This document shows, piece by piece, positions 46,201 through 61,200 of a stretch of 64,000 nucleotides of DNA. The translations under genes and the position numbers were made by a program. The stretch is from Camarhynchus parvulus (lineage: Eukaryota; Chordata; Aves; Passeriformes; Thraupidae). The stretch is taken from assembly GCF_901933205.1 (NCBI RefSeq), contig NC_044584.1, positions 10,953,001-11,017,000 on the forward strand, in the 5' to 3' direction. Each line of letters opens with the position of its first letter. The first letter of the stretch is position 1. The notes beneath the pieces are model-generated. The model saw only the letters and a list, made by a program, of their open reading frames with translations. It was not told where the DNA came from and ran no database searches.

Positions 46201-49200
46201 GGTTTGTTCGCACTGCAGAGGTGCTTTGTGGCCGCCTGCCGCTGCTGCCCGCGGAGTTTGAGGACATCGTTCGGAGGCACTGCCTGGAAGCTCGGGATAT
46301 CCTTCAGCACAAGTCAGTGCCAGCCCTGGTAGCTGTAGATAAATAGAATATCTCAGGGTCTGACCTACATCAAGGCCTGTTTTTAAAACAGATCTTAGAC
46401 AGAGATGGCAGCAGTCCCAGCCACAAGGCTGCCAAAGCAAAGGGGGAATAGCCCTCAGAGGAATAAACACTGAGACACTGTCAGAGCCTTTGGAACTGCA
46501 AGAGTGCTTGTGCAAGAATAAATAGTAATAAACTATGAATAAATGGAGACTGGAATTCAGAAGGTTTCTGACCATGCGAGGAGTGGAGTCTATATCTGTA
46601 AAAATGGTGATGGAAAATCTTTTTTTTTTTAATTACGGAAATCAGTCAATTTAAGAAAGAGAATATATGAGACACATGATGGAAAGTATTTGTATTCTGC
46701 TGCCTGAGATATCTTACAAACTTGTTTCTCATTTAATGCTAATAATTGAATATTTTTTCATAACTAATAAAACAATATAATTTACTATTGTTTTGTCTAT
46801 TACTATTAATTTAAACTAATCATAGTGGTCCATTATAACAAGCATCCTTAGCTTTAAAACTCAGGTTTCCTCTAAGTCCTGGAAGGTATAGTTTTGTTTG
46901 ATATCTAATTATCAATTCTCTTCCAGCCCTTTGGATTTTACTCATTCTTTGGGTAATTTCTGAGTTTAGATTTCATTGCAAGGAGCAAAGTAAGACTAAC
47001 AAGCCTTTAAAAATTTTGTATTATTTCATTGTAGGTGGATTCCAACTTGTGCATCTATTTTTATTGATAAGAGACATATGTGGCTTCATTTTGCTCCTCA
47101 AAGGGACTCTGATTCCTCTAAGAAAGTTGAAAGCTATTTTAGCTCTGTGGCAGCTCTAATGTCATTACAATTGCGTGAGATGGTTATTAAGTCATTAGAA
47201 GATCTTCTTGCATTTTTTATGATCCACAAGGTATGTGCTTTTATATATATATATATTGTTTTCTGTCTTACATGGAGGTAATTCATATAGCCATAAAATC
47301 TAGTGCTCTTTGAAGGCTAAAATGTCCCAAATAGCTCTTGCCTCCATAAAAAAATGGTTGTATCCTTCAAAGGCTTGTATATACTCAGTGGATATTTTGC
47401 ACAGTCAAGAACTGCTGACTTGAATGATCACTCTGGCAGGTCTAGGGTCACAAGTAAGAGTTGGTAGAAGATTTCAGCTCAGTCTAGAGTGAGTGTGCAT
47501 TTATTTTAGTTTAGTTTAGAGTTTTTTTAGTTTAATTTTCTTGGTCTTAACCAGTTACAGTATTTCTCTGAAAGCACAGAAACAATTCCCTTTGAAGACA
47601 AAAGTGTGCACAGTCACGTGTGTAATCCTTTGCAGAGGTGATTTATGGATGTGCTGTCCCTGTCTATACCCTGTGAGTGCCCTATATTATTTCAAGTAAT
47701 GCACAGAATTATAACAGTAACCATTACACCACAGGAGTTCTTACCACTGTTTTGCCTAAAAAGTTGCTTGTTTGATGAAATTAGTTTTTTAAATATAGGA
47801 TCACCCAGGACCTACCTTGATAAGACAAAATGAATAAATATGGTGGGTTAAATACTGGATTGCAGAGGATCAATTGAATCAATCACTTGATGCAATTTAC
47901 TATCAGACCTTGCACTAAGCCTGCCCACTAAGCTGTGCATCTGGATGATGATTGTGTGGCTGATGGTTGAGGTTTTAAATTTTTTTTTGGTTTCATCTGG
48001 TGGGTTGGTTTGGGTGGGCTCTTCTATTTGTTTTGTTTTGTTGCTTGGTTTTTTTTTTATTTTTTTGCTTGTTATAACACCTGCATTAAGAATCTAGTCA
48101 TGGATTAGGACTCCATTATTGTATAGGCAATTTGGGGGTAGTGCACTTCTTACTGACCATACAGTTAAAGGCAATTAAAACTAGATTCTACAATTTATTT
48201 CTGATAGATATTATAGATTCCTTTTTTAAAATAAATGTTGTTCTGTATGATAATAGTGATGTACTTCTGCTACTTAAGAGAAAAGACAATTAGGCTTAAA
48301 TCCAGTTTCTTAATTCTAGCTTTTATAGAATCATTTAGGAGTCAGCAACATAGGATCTTGTTTGAAACATCAGGTTTTGTATAAATATCAGGGAAGATAA
48401 TCCCATTGTTATTGTGTAATAAGGATATTTGGGGAGTTTGAACGGTTTAAAAATTTTTATTCCTATAGCTTACTTCCTTGTTCTGTAAATTTTTCCTTCT
48501 TTTCCCTAAGGATGGCAATGACTTTAAAGAACCATATCAAGGAATGCAGTTCTTCCTATCTCAGATACTCATAGTCAAGCTCCGTGTGAAAGAGCCTGAT
48601 ATTGTCTTTGAGCCACCTTTGGGAGCATGTTGGGATTTAATCAGTCACTGCTTCCAGAAGATCCTGCAGAGTTCTGAGGAGCTCCCAAAGGTGCTGGATA
48701 AGTTATAGCTGCATACAAAATACAATATTAATAACAACTATCTATAATATAAAAAGTTATGAATGAGGCTGAAGACTGACAAAGAGAAGATAAAGATGAG
48801 GATTGTGAATCATGAACTGTGCAATCTTTTTGTTTATAGAAGATATTTTTCAGATTCAAGTTATATTAAAGCACTGATTTGATTTTCATATAGTTTTCAC
48901 ACTGAGTAACCATGTGTTAATTATGGATCAGAGCATTTTCACATTGGACTATTTTTACTAAATAGTGATTCTTTTAATGTGATAGGGGAATGGGAAATAG
49001 AATGCTTTTTTTAAATTTTGCTATTCTGTGTCTTGTAACAGTATTTGTAATGATTTCCTTTAGGTAGAGAAAATTCTATTTCCGGAATTACGAAGAGGTG
49101 ATCTCACTCTTAATACAGTCAAACCACAAGAGTCATTGTTTTTAGAGTATATAAACAAACTTGAAAAGATCTTTGAAAGCAACATAGTTGGTCCACAGAA

Positions 49201-52200
49201 GTAAGTTTTGGCTGGTGACTCCATTGCTCTTTCAAACCCTCAGTTTCATAGCACTGTCCATTTGACTAAATAGACAGTTTGAGTGTATTTGTTTCTTTCT
49301 ATAGAGAAACTTTGCAGCAGAAACTTATGTTTGTTTTTGTGGTCTTCTGTGTTTAAGGTATTTAAATGTGTACAAGAAGTACAGCAATCTTTTGAACAAC
49401 AAATCACGGCAAGATGTCTCAAAATTTTTGGAAAAAGTTCCTTCTTTAGATGCTTTAACTGAGGTAATGTGTTCCTGACAAGTGCAGCACGTCATTACAG
49501 CTGCTAAAACATCACACATGACTTCCTAAATTATTGCCTCAAGCACAAATCACTTATTTCACCCTTGGGAATACTAGGGAGTGCTCAATTTACATAGCCC
49601 CTGACTTTATGGCTGCTGTGCAAGTGTAGGAGGAGGCTTCTTTATAACCTTCTTCTGTCAGTTTTGTTGTTCTTTCTTAGCAGAAAGGCTGTCCAGAGTA
49701 TTTGGTCAATCTGCAGCTTGCTTGTCTTTTAAATGTCTTTTCCTCAGTCAGCCGTGTCTATTCTTCCCTTTGCATCCCAGAGTTAGCATATGGCTAAATG
49801 CTTCCCTAGGCAGCTTGTGGTCTTCCCTACTATGGCAAATTACTGTGCAAAGCTTTCAGCCCTGGAATCTGTGGATAAGAGCAGGTCTCTGGAAAGATAA
49901 AAATGACTTTTCCTTCTTCTGTTTAGAGTAAATGATCCAGTTTGTTGGATGGAAACTATTCGTTGTGTCAGAGTTTTCAGCTATAGACTTTCGGGAAAAA
50001 TAACAGATTTATTATATTCTGTTCTTAGAAGATTGACAGCTTCACAAAACTGAAAGGAGAGATTGCTTCTATGGATATCACTGTTCCTCTGGCCATGTTC
50101 TGTCTGGATGCTCTACAACTGAATGAGGAACTCTGCAATCGGACCCAGAATCTCAAAGACACATTGATTGAATTTGAAGTGATGGAAAATAGGCAGTTGA
50201 ATCAAAGGTACCTGTTTGCATGGATGGTTCTTGGTGTCTGCCTGCCTTGATGCTGTATATCTGTATGTATATGAGATACCTTTACTCATCTGCTGAGGTT
50301 TTCAGTGCTGACCAGACAAGTGCAAGATGGGCAGCCAGGCTAAACAGGGAACTTTGGATAGAACTCACAGGAAAAAAAAAAAAGTTCAATGTATGAAGAA
50401 ATCTATTTTTTTTTCAAAGACAAAATCATTTTACTAGATCTTGCGTCTCTCTTCATTTACAATCCCAGTGATATGTCTGTTCTCTTTTTTGTTGAAGAAT
50501 TTGTGATGACTTTAACTTTATTGCAAAGAGAATGAGTGAGGTGCCTCAGAGCACTGAACAGCTAGTGGAATATGAAGCATTCTTAAAGAAATCCAGTGAT
50601 GTTACTGTTGTAAAACTGAAAAAGGATCTCGAAAAAGCAGCACAAAGGCTGCAAATCCTCATGGACTATGCTGATCTCTCTGGTATGTCTAACTACAAAA
50701 TATAAAATTTCCATATGAAAATATTTATATATAAATAATGGGCTTTGCATGCCTAAATATTGCATCTTCTAGGATGCTAATGGAAAGTTCCAAAAGAGAT
50801 AGAAAGGAAATAAAAAGAATTCAATAGAGGCCAAAGTGTACCAGTGCAGGTAGAGGAATGGCACACAGCACAGACAGAGCTTTTTAACCTGTTTTAGGTA
50901 TTATCAGGTCATTGTTATGTAATCTGGCCAAATGATGTTACACCTCTGTGTAATTAAATAAAAATTCTCCACATAAAAGCTATCCAAAAAGCCACATGCC
51001 AAAGGCTCTATGACAGCATATAGAAAGTGTAAGAACTTGCATCTCTGCAGCTGAGGATTAGATCAGAACAGGCCTTTAGTTGCTTTGCTGTCATGGTTTG
51101 CTGTTCTTAGCTAATATGAAGGCTGTTTTCTTAGACTGAAGATACATCTGGAGAAGTTACTTTTAGTTTGTGCTTTTATCCAAAGCAAAAATGTAATTCA
51201 CAGATGCAGTCTGTTTGCTGCACCTAAAAAGGGAGAGCAGTTAAATGAATGCAAACCTATTTTAGTGTCAGGACAATACTGTTTCCTTAAGCAGAATACA
51301 CCTTGGATCAGACAATGCTAGAAATAACAAGGATATTTCATGTTTATTAGACTTCATTTGTGATGAAAATTAGAATGCCTATGGAAGCCAGGACAATTTT
51401 CTGTTACATTTTGGACTGGAGTGTTTGCAATTCAGTATTTCATAATTACATTTTCTCTGTAGCTGGGTTTATAAACATGTGTCCTACATTAGTTATAATG
51501 ACCTAAGTGCACTGAGCAAACAAATATGGAGATGTGTGCTCATCTTGTAGTTGTGATGCTCTAGCTTTTGTGAATAATTCAGCATTTACAAATTGGGGAC
51601 TAGAAATGGTTTAAACATTTATTCATCCTATGTAGGTATAATACACATTTAGTTAGGAGTGGTCTCTCTGTGTGTAGTTGAATGGAATTGATATTCTGGA
51701 ATACCTGAATGGAATTGATATTCTGGAATAGCTGGTGCTACTAACTGTCTCTGCCTAGCTAACATCTTATTTAGATAATTTCACATTCTTAACTTGATTT
51801 TACAGTTTTGCTGTCAATCAGACTTGTTTTAGGGAAGAGTTTCTTTGCAGTAAAGATAATCCACCCACCAGTTTCTTTGCTTATTCCTAAACATGGTTTA
51901 ACTGTTTTGCTTGTTAGCAGCCATTCTATTATATAATAACCATTCTATAAAATCATTGGTTAAAAGGTATTTTCTTAAAGGTGACTATATTTTTTATTTT
52001 AGATGAGGACATAAACCTGAACAGCACAGTTTTCCTTTGGCTTGATGAGATAAAGAAAATATTTGAAAGCAGTAAAAATAAGTTGACTGACAGGAGAATT
52101 GAGGTGGAGAGGGCATTGTTTGAAAGGTATGGTGTTAAGTAATTTTTTTTTCACTGGGTATTTTTAAAGAAAAAAAAAATCTCAGTATGAGTAGAAGGGA

Positions 52201-55200
52201 GATAATTTCAAAGAAAGAAAACTTAGAAGGCACCTGAGAAAGTAAGGAATAAATCTAGCTTGTAGTATTATGGAGATTTCTGAAAAATACTATTGGTAAG
52301 GGTGGATTCGAGTATCCCTACACTTAAACAGATCTGAAAGGAGGAATGGAGGATTGGTCCAGAATATTCATAATTTTATATTGTTATATTGTATGTTGAT
52401 TAGTACAGCACTACACATAGTTTTGTTACATTGTTTTCACTCTTCCTTTCTTTTCTCCAGGTAGTAGAGGTAGCAAATATAAGTAAAGTAAATCAATTGT
52501 GAGGGTTGAAAATGAGCCTTGAATTCTAATCCTGTGAACTGCATAGTATTGATATAAATGATTAGTGAGCTTTCACTGGCATATGTGTTTTCACTAGTAT
52601 TGAATCAGATTTCATGTGACAATGCCTGTTGTAATTAATAAAATAAATGAAGCCTGAAAAGGAATGAAATACAACATCATATTACCTTAGCTATCTTTAT
52701 CTTAGGTGTTCTCAGTTTAAGGAAACTCTTGAAGTTTATAATAAAGAATTAGAAAGCTTCAAAAAGCGAGGAGATATTGTGACAGCAGAAGAATTGAGGA
52801 AGAATACTGAGAAGTTGGAAAAGTTAAATAAGAATATAGCTGATGCTCTAGCAGAATTTGAGGTTAGTATTTATTAATTGAGTATGGAGTGGGTTAGAAT
52901 GTGCTGGATGAGCAAAAGTTTGGTTTCTGCCCTGCTTTTTCTTTCAGTGTTCTGGCCATATATTGTTAAGATGGCTTTAAAATTTCCAAATTCACCAAGA
53001 TGTGGCAAATATCTTCATGTGCCTATATGCTGGTTCGTCCCAACTACTAAGTTGAAGAGCAAATTTTGGGAAAAAGTATTTCAGGGAATTTTAAAAATTA
53101 AAATAATGAATTTCAGTGTTTCCAAGCAGTCAGTAGTACCAAGATGCTATCTAGAGATCTGGCAATGTTGGCAGAGAATGTAAGGGAGCTGGCATTTTTC
53201 CTGAATCATGGTTTGTGCACTGGAGCTGTGTTTTCAGCCCCTCTGCTTGTTCTCTAATTAAACCCAAATATATTTCAACTGTTTGTATAATTTCCATTTA
53301 ACGCCGATAGGCATTAAATATACATTTTAACACATAACATGAATTTCAAATGCTAAAAAACAAACAGGAGAGCAAGATGTCTAGATTTTATTTAGGGCTC
53401 TTCAATTTATTGCATCATCCTAAGTTGAACAGTTTGTCTCAGCTGTGACTCTGCTGGGAAATTAGAAGGGTTGTCTTTGAGAGATATCACAGGCATTGTG
53501 AGGCTTAATTAATCTTCTAAATCACAGTGAGAGAATGAAATTTCTCCATATATGGAGTCATAAGGGTCAAGATTTTAATTAAGTCCCACTCAAAAGAAAA
53601 AAATGGAACCAATTTATTGAGTTTAGAATTTAAATAAACTGGTAGTCCTACACATTAACACTATTAATCTGATTTAAATGCATCTAGTATATTTAATTAG
53701 TGTGAGTTTACAGCATGGATATGCTGTTATGGGCTTAATCAGTTGTTCTGATCTACCTAAGTTTCTTAATACATGATTGCAATGAGAGGTGTATCCACAC
53801 AATTTAAATGACATGACAATTAGCTCAGTCAATATATGAATTTAAATACCATCTTGGAACATGAATCTTTATGTTTTTTCTGCCTGCAGCTCATATTGTA
53901 TGTTTACAAGTTTTATGAAAGGCCTGTTAGCATTATAAAAGCACAGACTCAGGACTCAATCTGAATTCAGTGTCTACATTTCAGACAGCATTTCTCTGTG
54001 CTTCGCGTCCCTACTTGTAAAATGAAGATGACAATACTTTTTAAAAATCTAAATATTTGCACATTGACTTTTACTATAAAATCTTTTGGATGAAGACAAT
54101 GTCTTACCATGAATAAATACAGCAATTAACACCTGTTTTTATGGGAGCTCTGAGATAATTCTGTAAAAGAAAAAAACCTAATCACAAGGTTAAAAAAATC
54201 CTAAAAGCCTCTCTAGCTGAGGGGCTTACATTTAGATTTCACTGTGGATTGGAAACTTGTGAGCCTTGTTTTCACTGAATTCCATAGTTCATTATCTCAT
54301 TTTAAAATGGATTTGGATTTTAAAATTTATTTGAGTAGTAAAAGATACCCTCAAATACTGAGTTAACCATTGGACTTGATCTTAGAAGGGTTTAGGTTGG
54401 AAAATACCTCTATGATTCTGTGAAAGGACCAGGGGAATTTTCAAGAACACTGTTACTTTATGCACCTAAAATCCACAGGCCTATATCAACAGATCTGTGA
54501 CATGTCAAATAATTGTGTATTGTCTGTTCGGAAGTTTAAACAACAGTAGGAATTTTTGATGGGAATAACACACTTTTCTTTTTCCCCCTAAAGGGTATTA
54601 ATTATGAAGAAGATTTGCTTGGGCAGGAGAAGAGTCAATTTCCTCTCTTGCAATCTATAATTACAACCAAAGAACCTTATGAGCAGCTTTGGGTAACAGC
54701 ATATGCTTTCCATATCAAATCTGAGGAATGGATGAATGGTGAGGCTTTGATGTTCATTTGAAGAAACATGTTATTTGCAGTTAGTTAAGTAGAAGCTGAG
54801 AGGGTTGATTAGTCATGAGAAAATAATTTTAAAGGGATAAATGCTGTTAAGCAGTGTGAAATAGAGTTACTGACTTGGATTTTGCATTAAGGTAATTTTT
54901 TGTAACACAGTTGATTTCCAGTTAAAGGACAATGATGAAAAATAGCTGTAATTAAACTACCCTGGCAATCTCCTTGTGCTGAAGTGCTTGCTGTGCTTTT
55001 TTTATGCTGCTGTATTCAGGACCTCTTCTGCAATTGAATGCTGATGAAGTTACTGAAGAGATTGGAAATATGTGGAGGACCATGTACAAGCTCTGTAAGA
55101 GCTTCCCGGATGTGCCTGTGCCCAGGCGCATGGCAGAATCCATGAAATTCAAGCTTGATAAATTTAAACAGCATCTTCCTGTCCTGTCCGTTGTCTGCAA

Positions 55201-58200
55201 TCGTGGAATGAAGGAGAGACACTGGGAACAGGTACTTTAAACTCTGCTTTAGCTGGGGAAATATTCTTCCATAGAAACTGTCAGTCCAATATCTTTTCTC
55301 CTGTGACATGATAGATCCAGTTTTGAAATTTGTAACATCACAGGCAAAAGCTTCTTTAAATTAATAATTTATGGTAGAAAAGCAAATTAGGGTGTTGGAC
55401 TAATACTTGGTTGGAATTTGTTGCTTGCTGTTTGAAAGTATTTTACAAAAAGGCATCTTGATAATAGACTTATTTCTTACTTTATTTTCAGATTGGTAAA
55501 ATTGTAGGATGTGAGATCAAACTGGATGAAAATACTAACCTTAAATACATGTTGGACCGTGGACTCTCAAAATTTATTGAAGAGTAAGAAGTTTAATCTA
55601 GTGTCATTTTTTAGACATTGTATTTCATAGCTCAGATACCAAATTTTAGTTCTTTTGGGGTTTTGTGTGCTGTTAGAACATGCTGTAAAATCAGCTATAT
55701 TTATCAAGGTATGAACTGTCAGTTGTTCTTGTAGCACAGAGGCATAAAAATCCACTTGTATTCCTAAATCACTTAGTTTGCTCATTCAGAATTTTCTGTC
55801 TGTATTTGTCTTCCAATTAATGTCAATATCTCTAACTTGGTGAAGCTGAAAGTGGAAAAATATTCCTTAAAGAAAGATTCTATGATATTATTAAGAAATT
55901 ATTATGAAAGGTAGTCTGGTATGCAGCTCTACATACAACTGCTTTTTTTTTGATCTTCAGCTATGTTACAAAAACATTTCAAATGTGTGTTTCATTTCAA
56001 TTTAGAATAGAACCTGTTGGAGCAGCTGCCAGTAAGGAGTATTCCTTAGAGAAATCAATAGAGAAAATGAAATCAGAATGGGTCAACGTGCACTTTGGTT
56101 TGGCCAAGTACAGGGATACTGTAAGTAAACACTAAATCAATATATATATATATCTGAAAAGAATTACTTTGATTCTGAATACCAATTGAGAAATATTAGA
56201 GGGATGTTGCTGCTTATTCATTGTGGTCCAATGGAAAGTTGTATCTTAGCCCACAGCTGAGCAAATGTCTCCATTATTATAACTCCTTTTATGTGGACTT
56301 AAGTATCTGGAGAGTTTGTGATCTCACATGCTCATCCTAACAAATCTGTGAGCCTGAGGACTTCCCCAGCATTGTATGGAAAGCTGGACAGTAGCAAAAA
56401 TTTAACTTGCCCAGAAGAAAGAAGAGTCACAGTGCAAAAGATTGAGTCAGAAGGCACCAGCTTCCTATCACAAAACAATCTCTGTCTGGACCTTTGAAAC
56501 AGAGGTGTACAGAAGAGATTCCATTTGATATCTTCATGTGATAGAGTAGGGGGAAGCAGCATGAGTGGTGAAATACAGTGACTGCCATCTGACTTACCAA
56601 AATGTGATGTGTTCACAGGACACCAGCATCCTGTCGGCAGTGGATGACATCCAGCTTTTGTTGGATGATCATATTGTCAAGACTCAGACAGTGTGTGGCT
56701 CTCCCTTTATCAAACCAATAGAAGATGAATGTCTGGTAAGGAAAAGCCAGTTTGACTGAGCTCGCATGTCTCATAATAAGCTTTCCTCAAGTGCTTCAGG
56801 GTATTTTGACATGATAAGACATTAGACAGTTAACTAAGAATACATATTCATATTTTTTGTTTTTTTCTTGTTGTAATTTTGCTTAACTACTAAATGTTTT
56901 CATTGCAGGCTTGGAAAGATAAGCTGTGTTTAATGCAAGATATTATAGATAGCTGGTTAAAATGTCAGGCAACATGGTTGTATTTGGAACCAATTTTTAG
57001 TTCAGAAGACATTATAGCTCAAATGCCTGAAGAGGGCAGAAAGTTTAAGACTGTGGATTCATACTGGAAAAACATTATGACAGAAGTGGTAAGTGCTAAC
57101 ATTTCATGAATTGTGCATTTTTATGCACACCTGGTAACGTGATTATTAATATCATGGGCATACACTGTTCTTTTCTGCTGTTGGGTATTTGGAGTGGAAA
57201 ATCCTTTACTGAAGTCCAACAAATTCTAGTCTTGCAGTGAAATTGTAGATTACATAATTATTGCATTGAGATTTCTGTAAAGACTGAGTGTTGAAGGGTG
57301 AATCATAGCTCAAAGAAAATGAATTCTAAATGGTTTAGCTTTCTTATGGCTAAATGGTCAGAATTAGATAGAAAGGTGAATGATTTGTGCTTTCAGGATG
57401 TGGTTAGGACTTCACTGACAAGGTACAAAGCTTTGTCTGGATACAGTGAGAGTTTGCATTAGACTTACAGGGTGTACACACTTTTGGAGAAACTAAATGG
57501 ATTTTTTTTTCAAGTGATTGTTCTCTAATTGTGACAGCATGGTTATTAAAAAATTTAGTGAATATGGACTGTCACAGTAATGTGTCAGGTTAAGATAATG
57601 GGAAGAGGAAGTGCAATTTGGTAACCTGATCAATTCCTGTAAATAAGAAATTGAGTAAGAGGCCAGACAGTGGTGGTGTAAGCTGAAATGTTTGTCAAAA
57701 ACTCTGGGAGTGTGTGGTTGTATGGTAAAGGTGTTGAAATAATCATTGTAGCTAAGGAGGAGTTGAGACCTGTCCAACAGCTCAGACTATGAGAATGATG
57801 AGGCTGTACTGGAATAGAGCCCTCTGAAGAGGAGTGTTATCAGAAAGAGAGGACAGGAAATAATTGTCATGTGCTGTGTCTCTGGTAAAACTTATTTGTG
57901 AGTGGAAAACTATGTAGCAAGCTCAAGACATAGGAGCAAGAGCTTAAGATCTTATTTGTTGATATTTCCTTCATTAATGTCTATGAATTTCAAGTAGGTA
58001 AAATTGACAGTCTGAAAAGCAAAACTATCCAATAATGCAAACATATTTAATACCATGAAAGCACACTATAGAGAAGAATTACAGCATTTTAGCCTCCTGC
58101 AGTATATGTGATTGATGCTGACGATTTTAATGTAAAACTTATTGCAATTTTTAGCAGTTTCTGCTATGTGTTTGTTTTTATAAAGGTGAAAGACACAAAG

Positions 58201-61200
58201 GTACTTGTAGCAACTGAACAACCCAAGATGTTAGACAGACTTCAGGAAGCAAATACTCTCTTAGAGGACATTCAAAAGGGGCTGAATACCTACCTGGAGT
58301 CGAAAAGATTATTTTTCCCAAGGTAAATTGATGAAACAGGCCCAAGTTAGGAACGAGAAGCTGTAAGCTCTTTCAAACCATTTCTACTGAACTTAAAAGT
58401 CTCATTTTATAAACATATGTGGGACACGGTCACATGCAGCAAAAAATGAAAAGGTGTTCTCATCTCTAGACATAACTCATTTTCCTCAGTTGTGAAATGC
58501 CAGAACAGGTGGGGATGGGGAGGCACAATCTGTCTATCACAATGTAAACTTGGATTAGAAAGGCATTATTACCTGCAGGGTATTTTTGAAGGAGCCTTCC
58601 CATGGCTGATATGCAATTATGTCCCTGCCCCACCCTCTTTAGAGGTGTGTGATGTGTGGGAGTTGTTCATGATCATGAGGAGCAGGATTCAGGGTTTTTA
58701 CAGGGTACTTAATGGCTGGCTGGAGCCATCTGGTCTTCCCTCCCGAGTTTGAGAACCCTTATTCTTCCTTTGCATTGAAATTCTGAAAAAAGAGATGTGA
58801 TGAGTTTTATAATGTTAAAAATTGCTTAAGGAAAGGGATTTGAGATAATAATTTCCTTTCTGATACACTAGTATCTTAAGCAACAATAAAACCAATTGTA
58901 TGAGTAGATTATTAATGGAAATTTTCATGATTGGAAAGTAATTGTATTTTTCTGGCAGATTCTTTTTCCTGTCTAACGATGAGCTGCTTGAAATACTGTC
59001 TGAAACAAAGGATCCACTTCGAGTACAACCACATCTAAAGAAGTGTTTTGAAGGAATTGCTAAACTGGAGTTCACAGAAGATCTGGAGATCATAGGCATG
59101 ATCAGTTCAGAGAAAGAAATAGTTCCTTTCATAGATAAAATCTATCCAGTGAGAGCAAATGTAAATGTTTTTTTTAATTTTACTATATGAAATTAGATTA
59201 ATACATAATACATCAGATAAAGTGCATGTTTTTGAGGGAATTAGGTTTAAACCATTTGGGATCACATCATGAAAGGAGTTTAGGAAGTGAGAGTGCAGAC
59301 TGGTATTCTAGAATAAAAAGGATTTCCTACAAAAATGAGTAAGACATACCAGTTTGCAGTAAATTCCTCTGAAAGATGGAGCATGTTGTAAGTTACAGAC
59401 ACTCTTTTCCCTTAATCCTGTAGGAGCAAAGCATGCCCTGGGTTGAAATGAGCAGGCTTAGCTGATGATGCAATCTGTGTTTTTTGTTTAAGCTTATATG
59501 AAACATATCCAGTTTCTTTACTGCGTTGTCTTTATATACCTGCCTTGAGACAGTGTAAACTACAATACTACCAGTCATATTTTGGGTAATTTCAACCTTT
59601 ATTTATTTTATATACAACTCCCAGATATGAAGAAAGCATAGTTAAGCCTAACACATTTCAAATAATTTGTCATTGAAGAAGAATACAACCAGGAAATGTG
59701 TATTAACTCTTAACTCTTTTTCTTTCTTGAAGGGCATGGTAGAAAAATGGCTTCTGCAAGTAGAAGAAATGATGTTGGCCAGTGTCAGACAAGTTCTTCA
59801 CGATGGCATAAAAGGATATAGCCAGGTAATTATTCTTAAACTATGGTATGAGGTAGATTTCACAAACAAATATACATGAATAGATTGCTCAAATTCTTAA
59901 CCAAGGAAACTTGTTTGAAGCTAAGTGGAATCCAGCTCTTCTTGTGCAATAGTACCAATTTGAAGTTTTAGTCCTGAAGTTTCAGGGAGAAAAAGTATTA
60001 AAGCTTTAGATGCTGTTCTAATTTATTTGCAGCATGAGACAAAAGACGTCTGAGGAAAGTAATTGTTGTCAGTGCCATAATCTAATGTGTTCATATGACT
60101 TCTTGTGTCTGAAATTGATCTTTTGGTTTAAGGTTCCTCGGAAAGAGTGGGTACTTCAGTGGCCTGGACAGGCAGTTATTTGTGTTTCATCCATTTACTG
60201 GACAGAAGAAGTGTCTGAAGCTATAAGAAAAAAAGCTTTACAAGTAAGATTTTCTTCTAACTTTCTATTTCTAGGTGCTGAACTCTGATTAATTATTTAA
60301 AAGCTCCTTCTAGCAAAGAAGATCCTCAACAAGATACTGCAATTTACTCATGCAGTGCTTTATTTTGTTTTTCCTTTTGCATTGGGTCTTAGCAGAGGTT
60401 TGTTCCCATTTACTTTGGTGTATATCAGGAGAATTCCTACTGAAGGAAATTGTATTACTTCATTTATGAGTGATACTGGTGTGAATTGAAGTGTCAAACA
60501 AAAAGTGACAGGCCATTGTTAAACGCTATGTATTTTTATTTCTAATTCCTTTCTCTACATGGGAAGCCTCAGAGAAACATGCAGTCAGAAGTCTCTCTTT
60601 ACAGGTGGGTGCAGTTATTTCAGAGAATCACAAAATCAATGAGGTTGGAAAAGACCTCGGAGCCTATCGAGTCCAGCCCATGACCCAGCACAACCTTGTC
60701 AACCAGACCCAGGCACTGATTCCATGTCCAGTCTCCTTAAACACCTCCAGGGACAGTGACTCCATCACCATCTTGGGCAGCCCCTTCCAAGGTCTAATCA
60801 CTCTTTCTGTGCAGAAATTCTTGCTAATATTCAATCTAAACTTCCCCTGGCACAGCTTAAGACTATGTGCCCTTGTCCTGTCACTTGTTACCTGGGAGCC
60901 CAGCCCTCACCTGGCTCCAACCTCTTTTCAGGGAGTTGTAGAGAGGGATAAGGTCACCACTGATTTCTCTGGTTATTGCTTGACTCTCCTGGTGAGGAAG
61001 GTGCAGCAGCCAAATTTTTTATTTCATGCAAGAAACTTTTCTTACGTGTTCATAGTGCCTCTGTCACTATAGCAGTTTTAACTATCACTTCACTGAGACT
61101 TTACTCAAACACATGCTCAAGCAGTGGAAATAATCTCTGTTTAATTCAATGGGCTTTTCTGTGATCCTATTTAAGCTGAGTGGATGAAGATTTATTTGGA

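Noticed and set aside
60605..61072. 155-codon open frame in a DNAH3 intron
   Set aside because: It is an antisense reading of a CR1 fragment and has no splice continuity with DNAH3.
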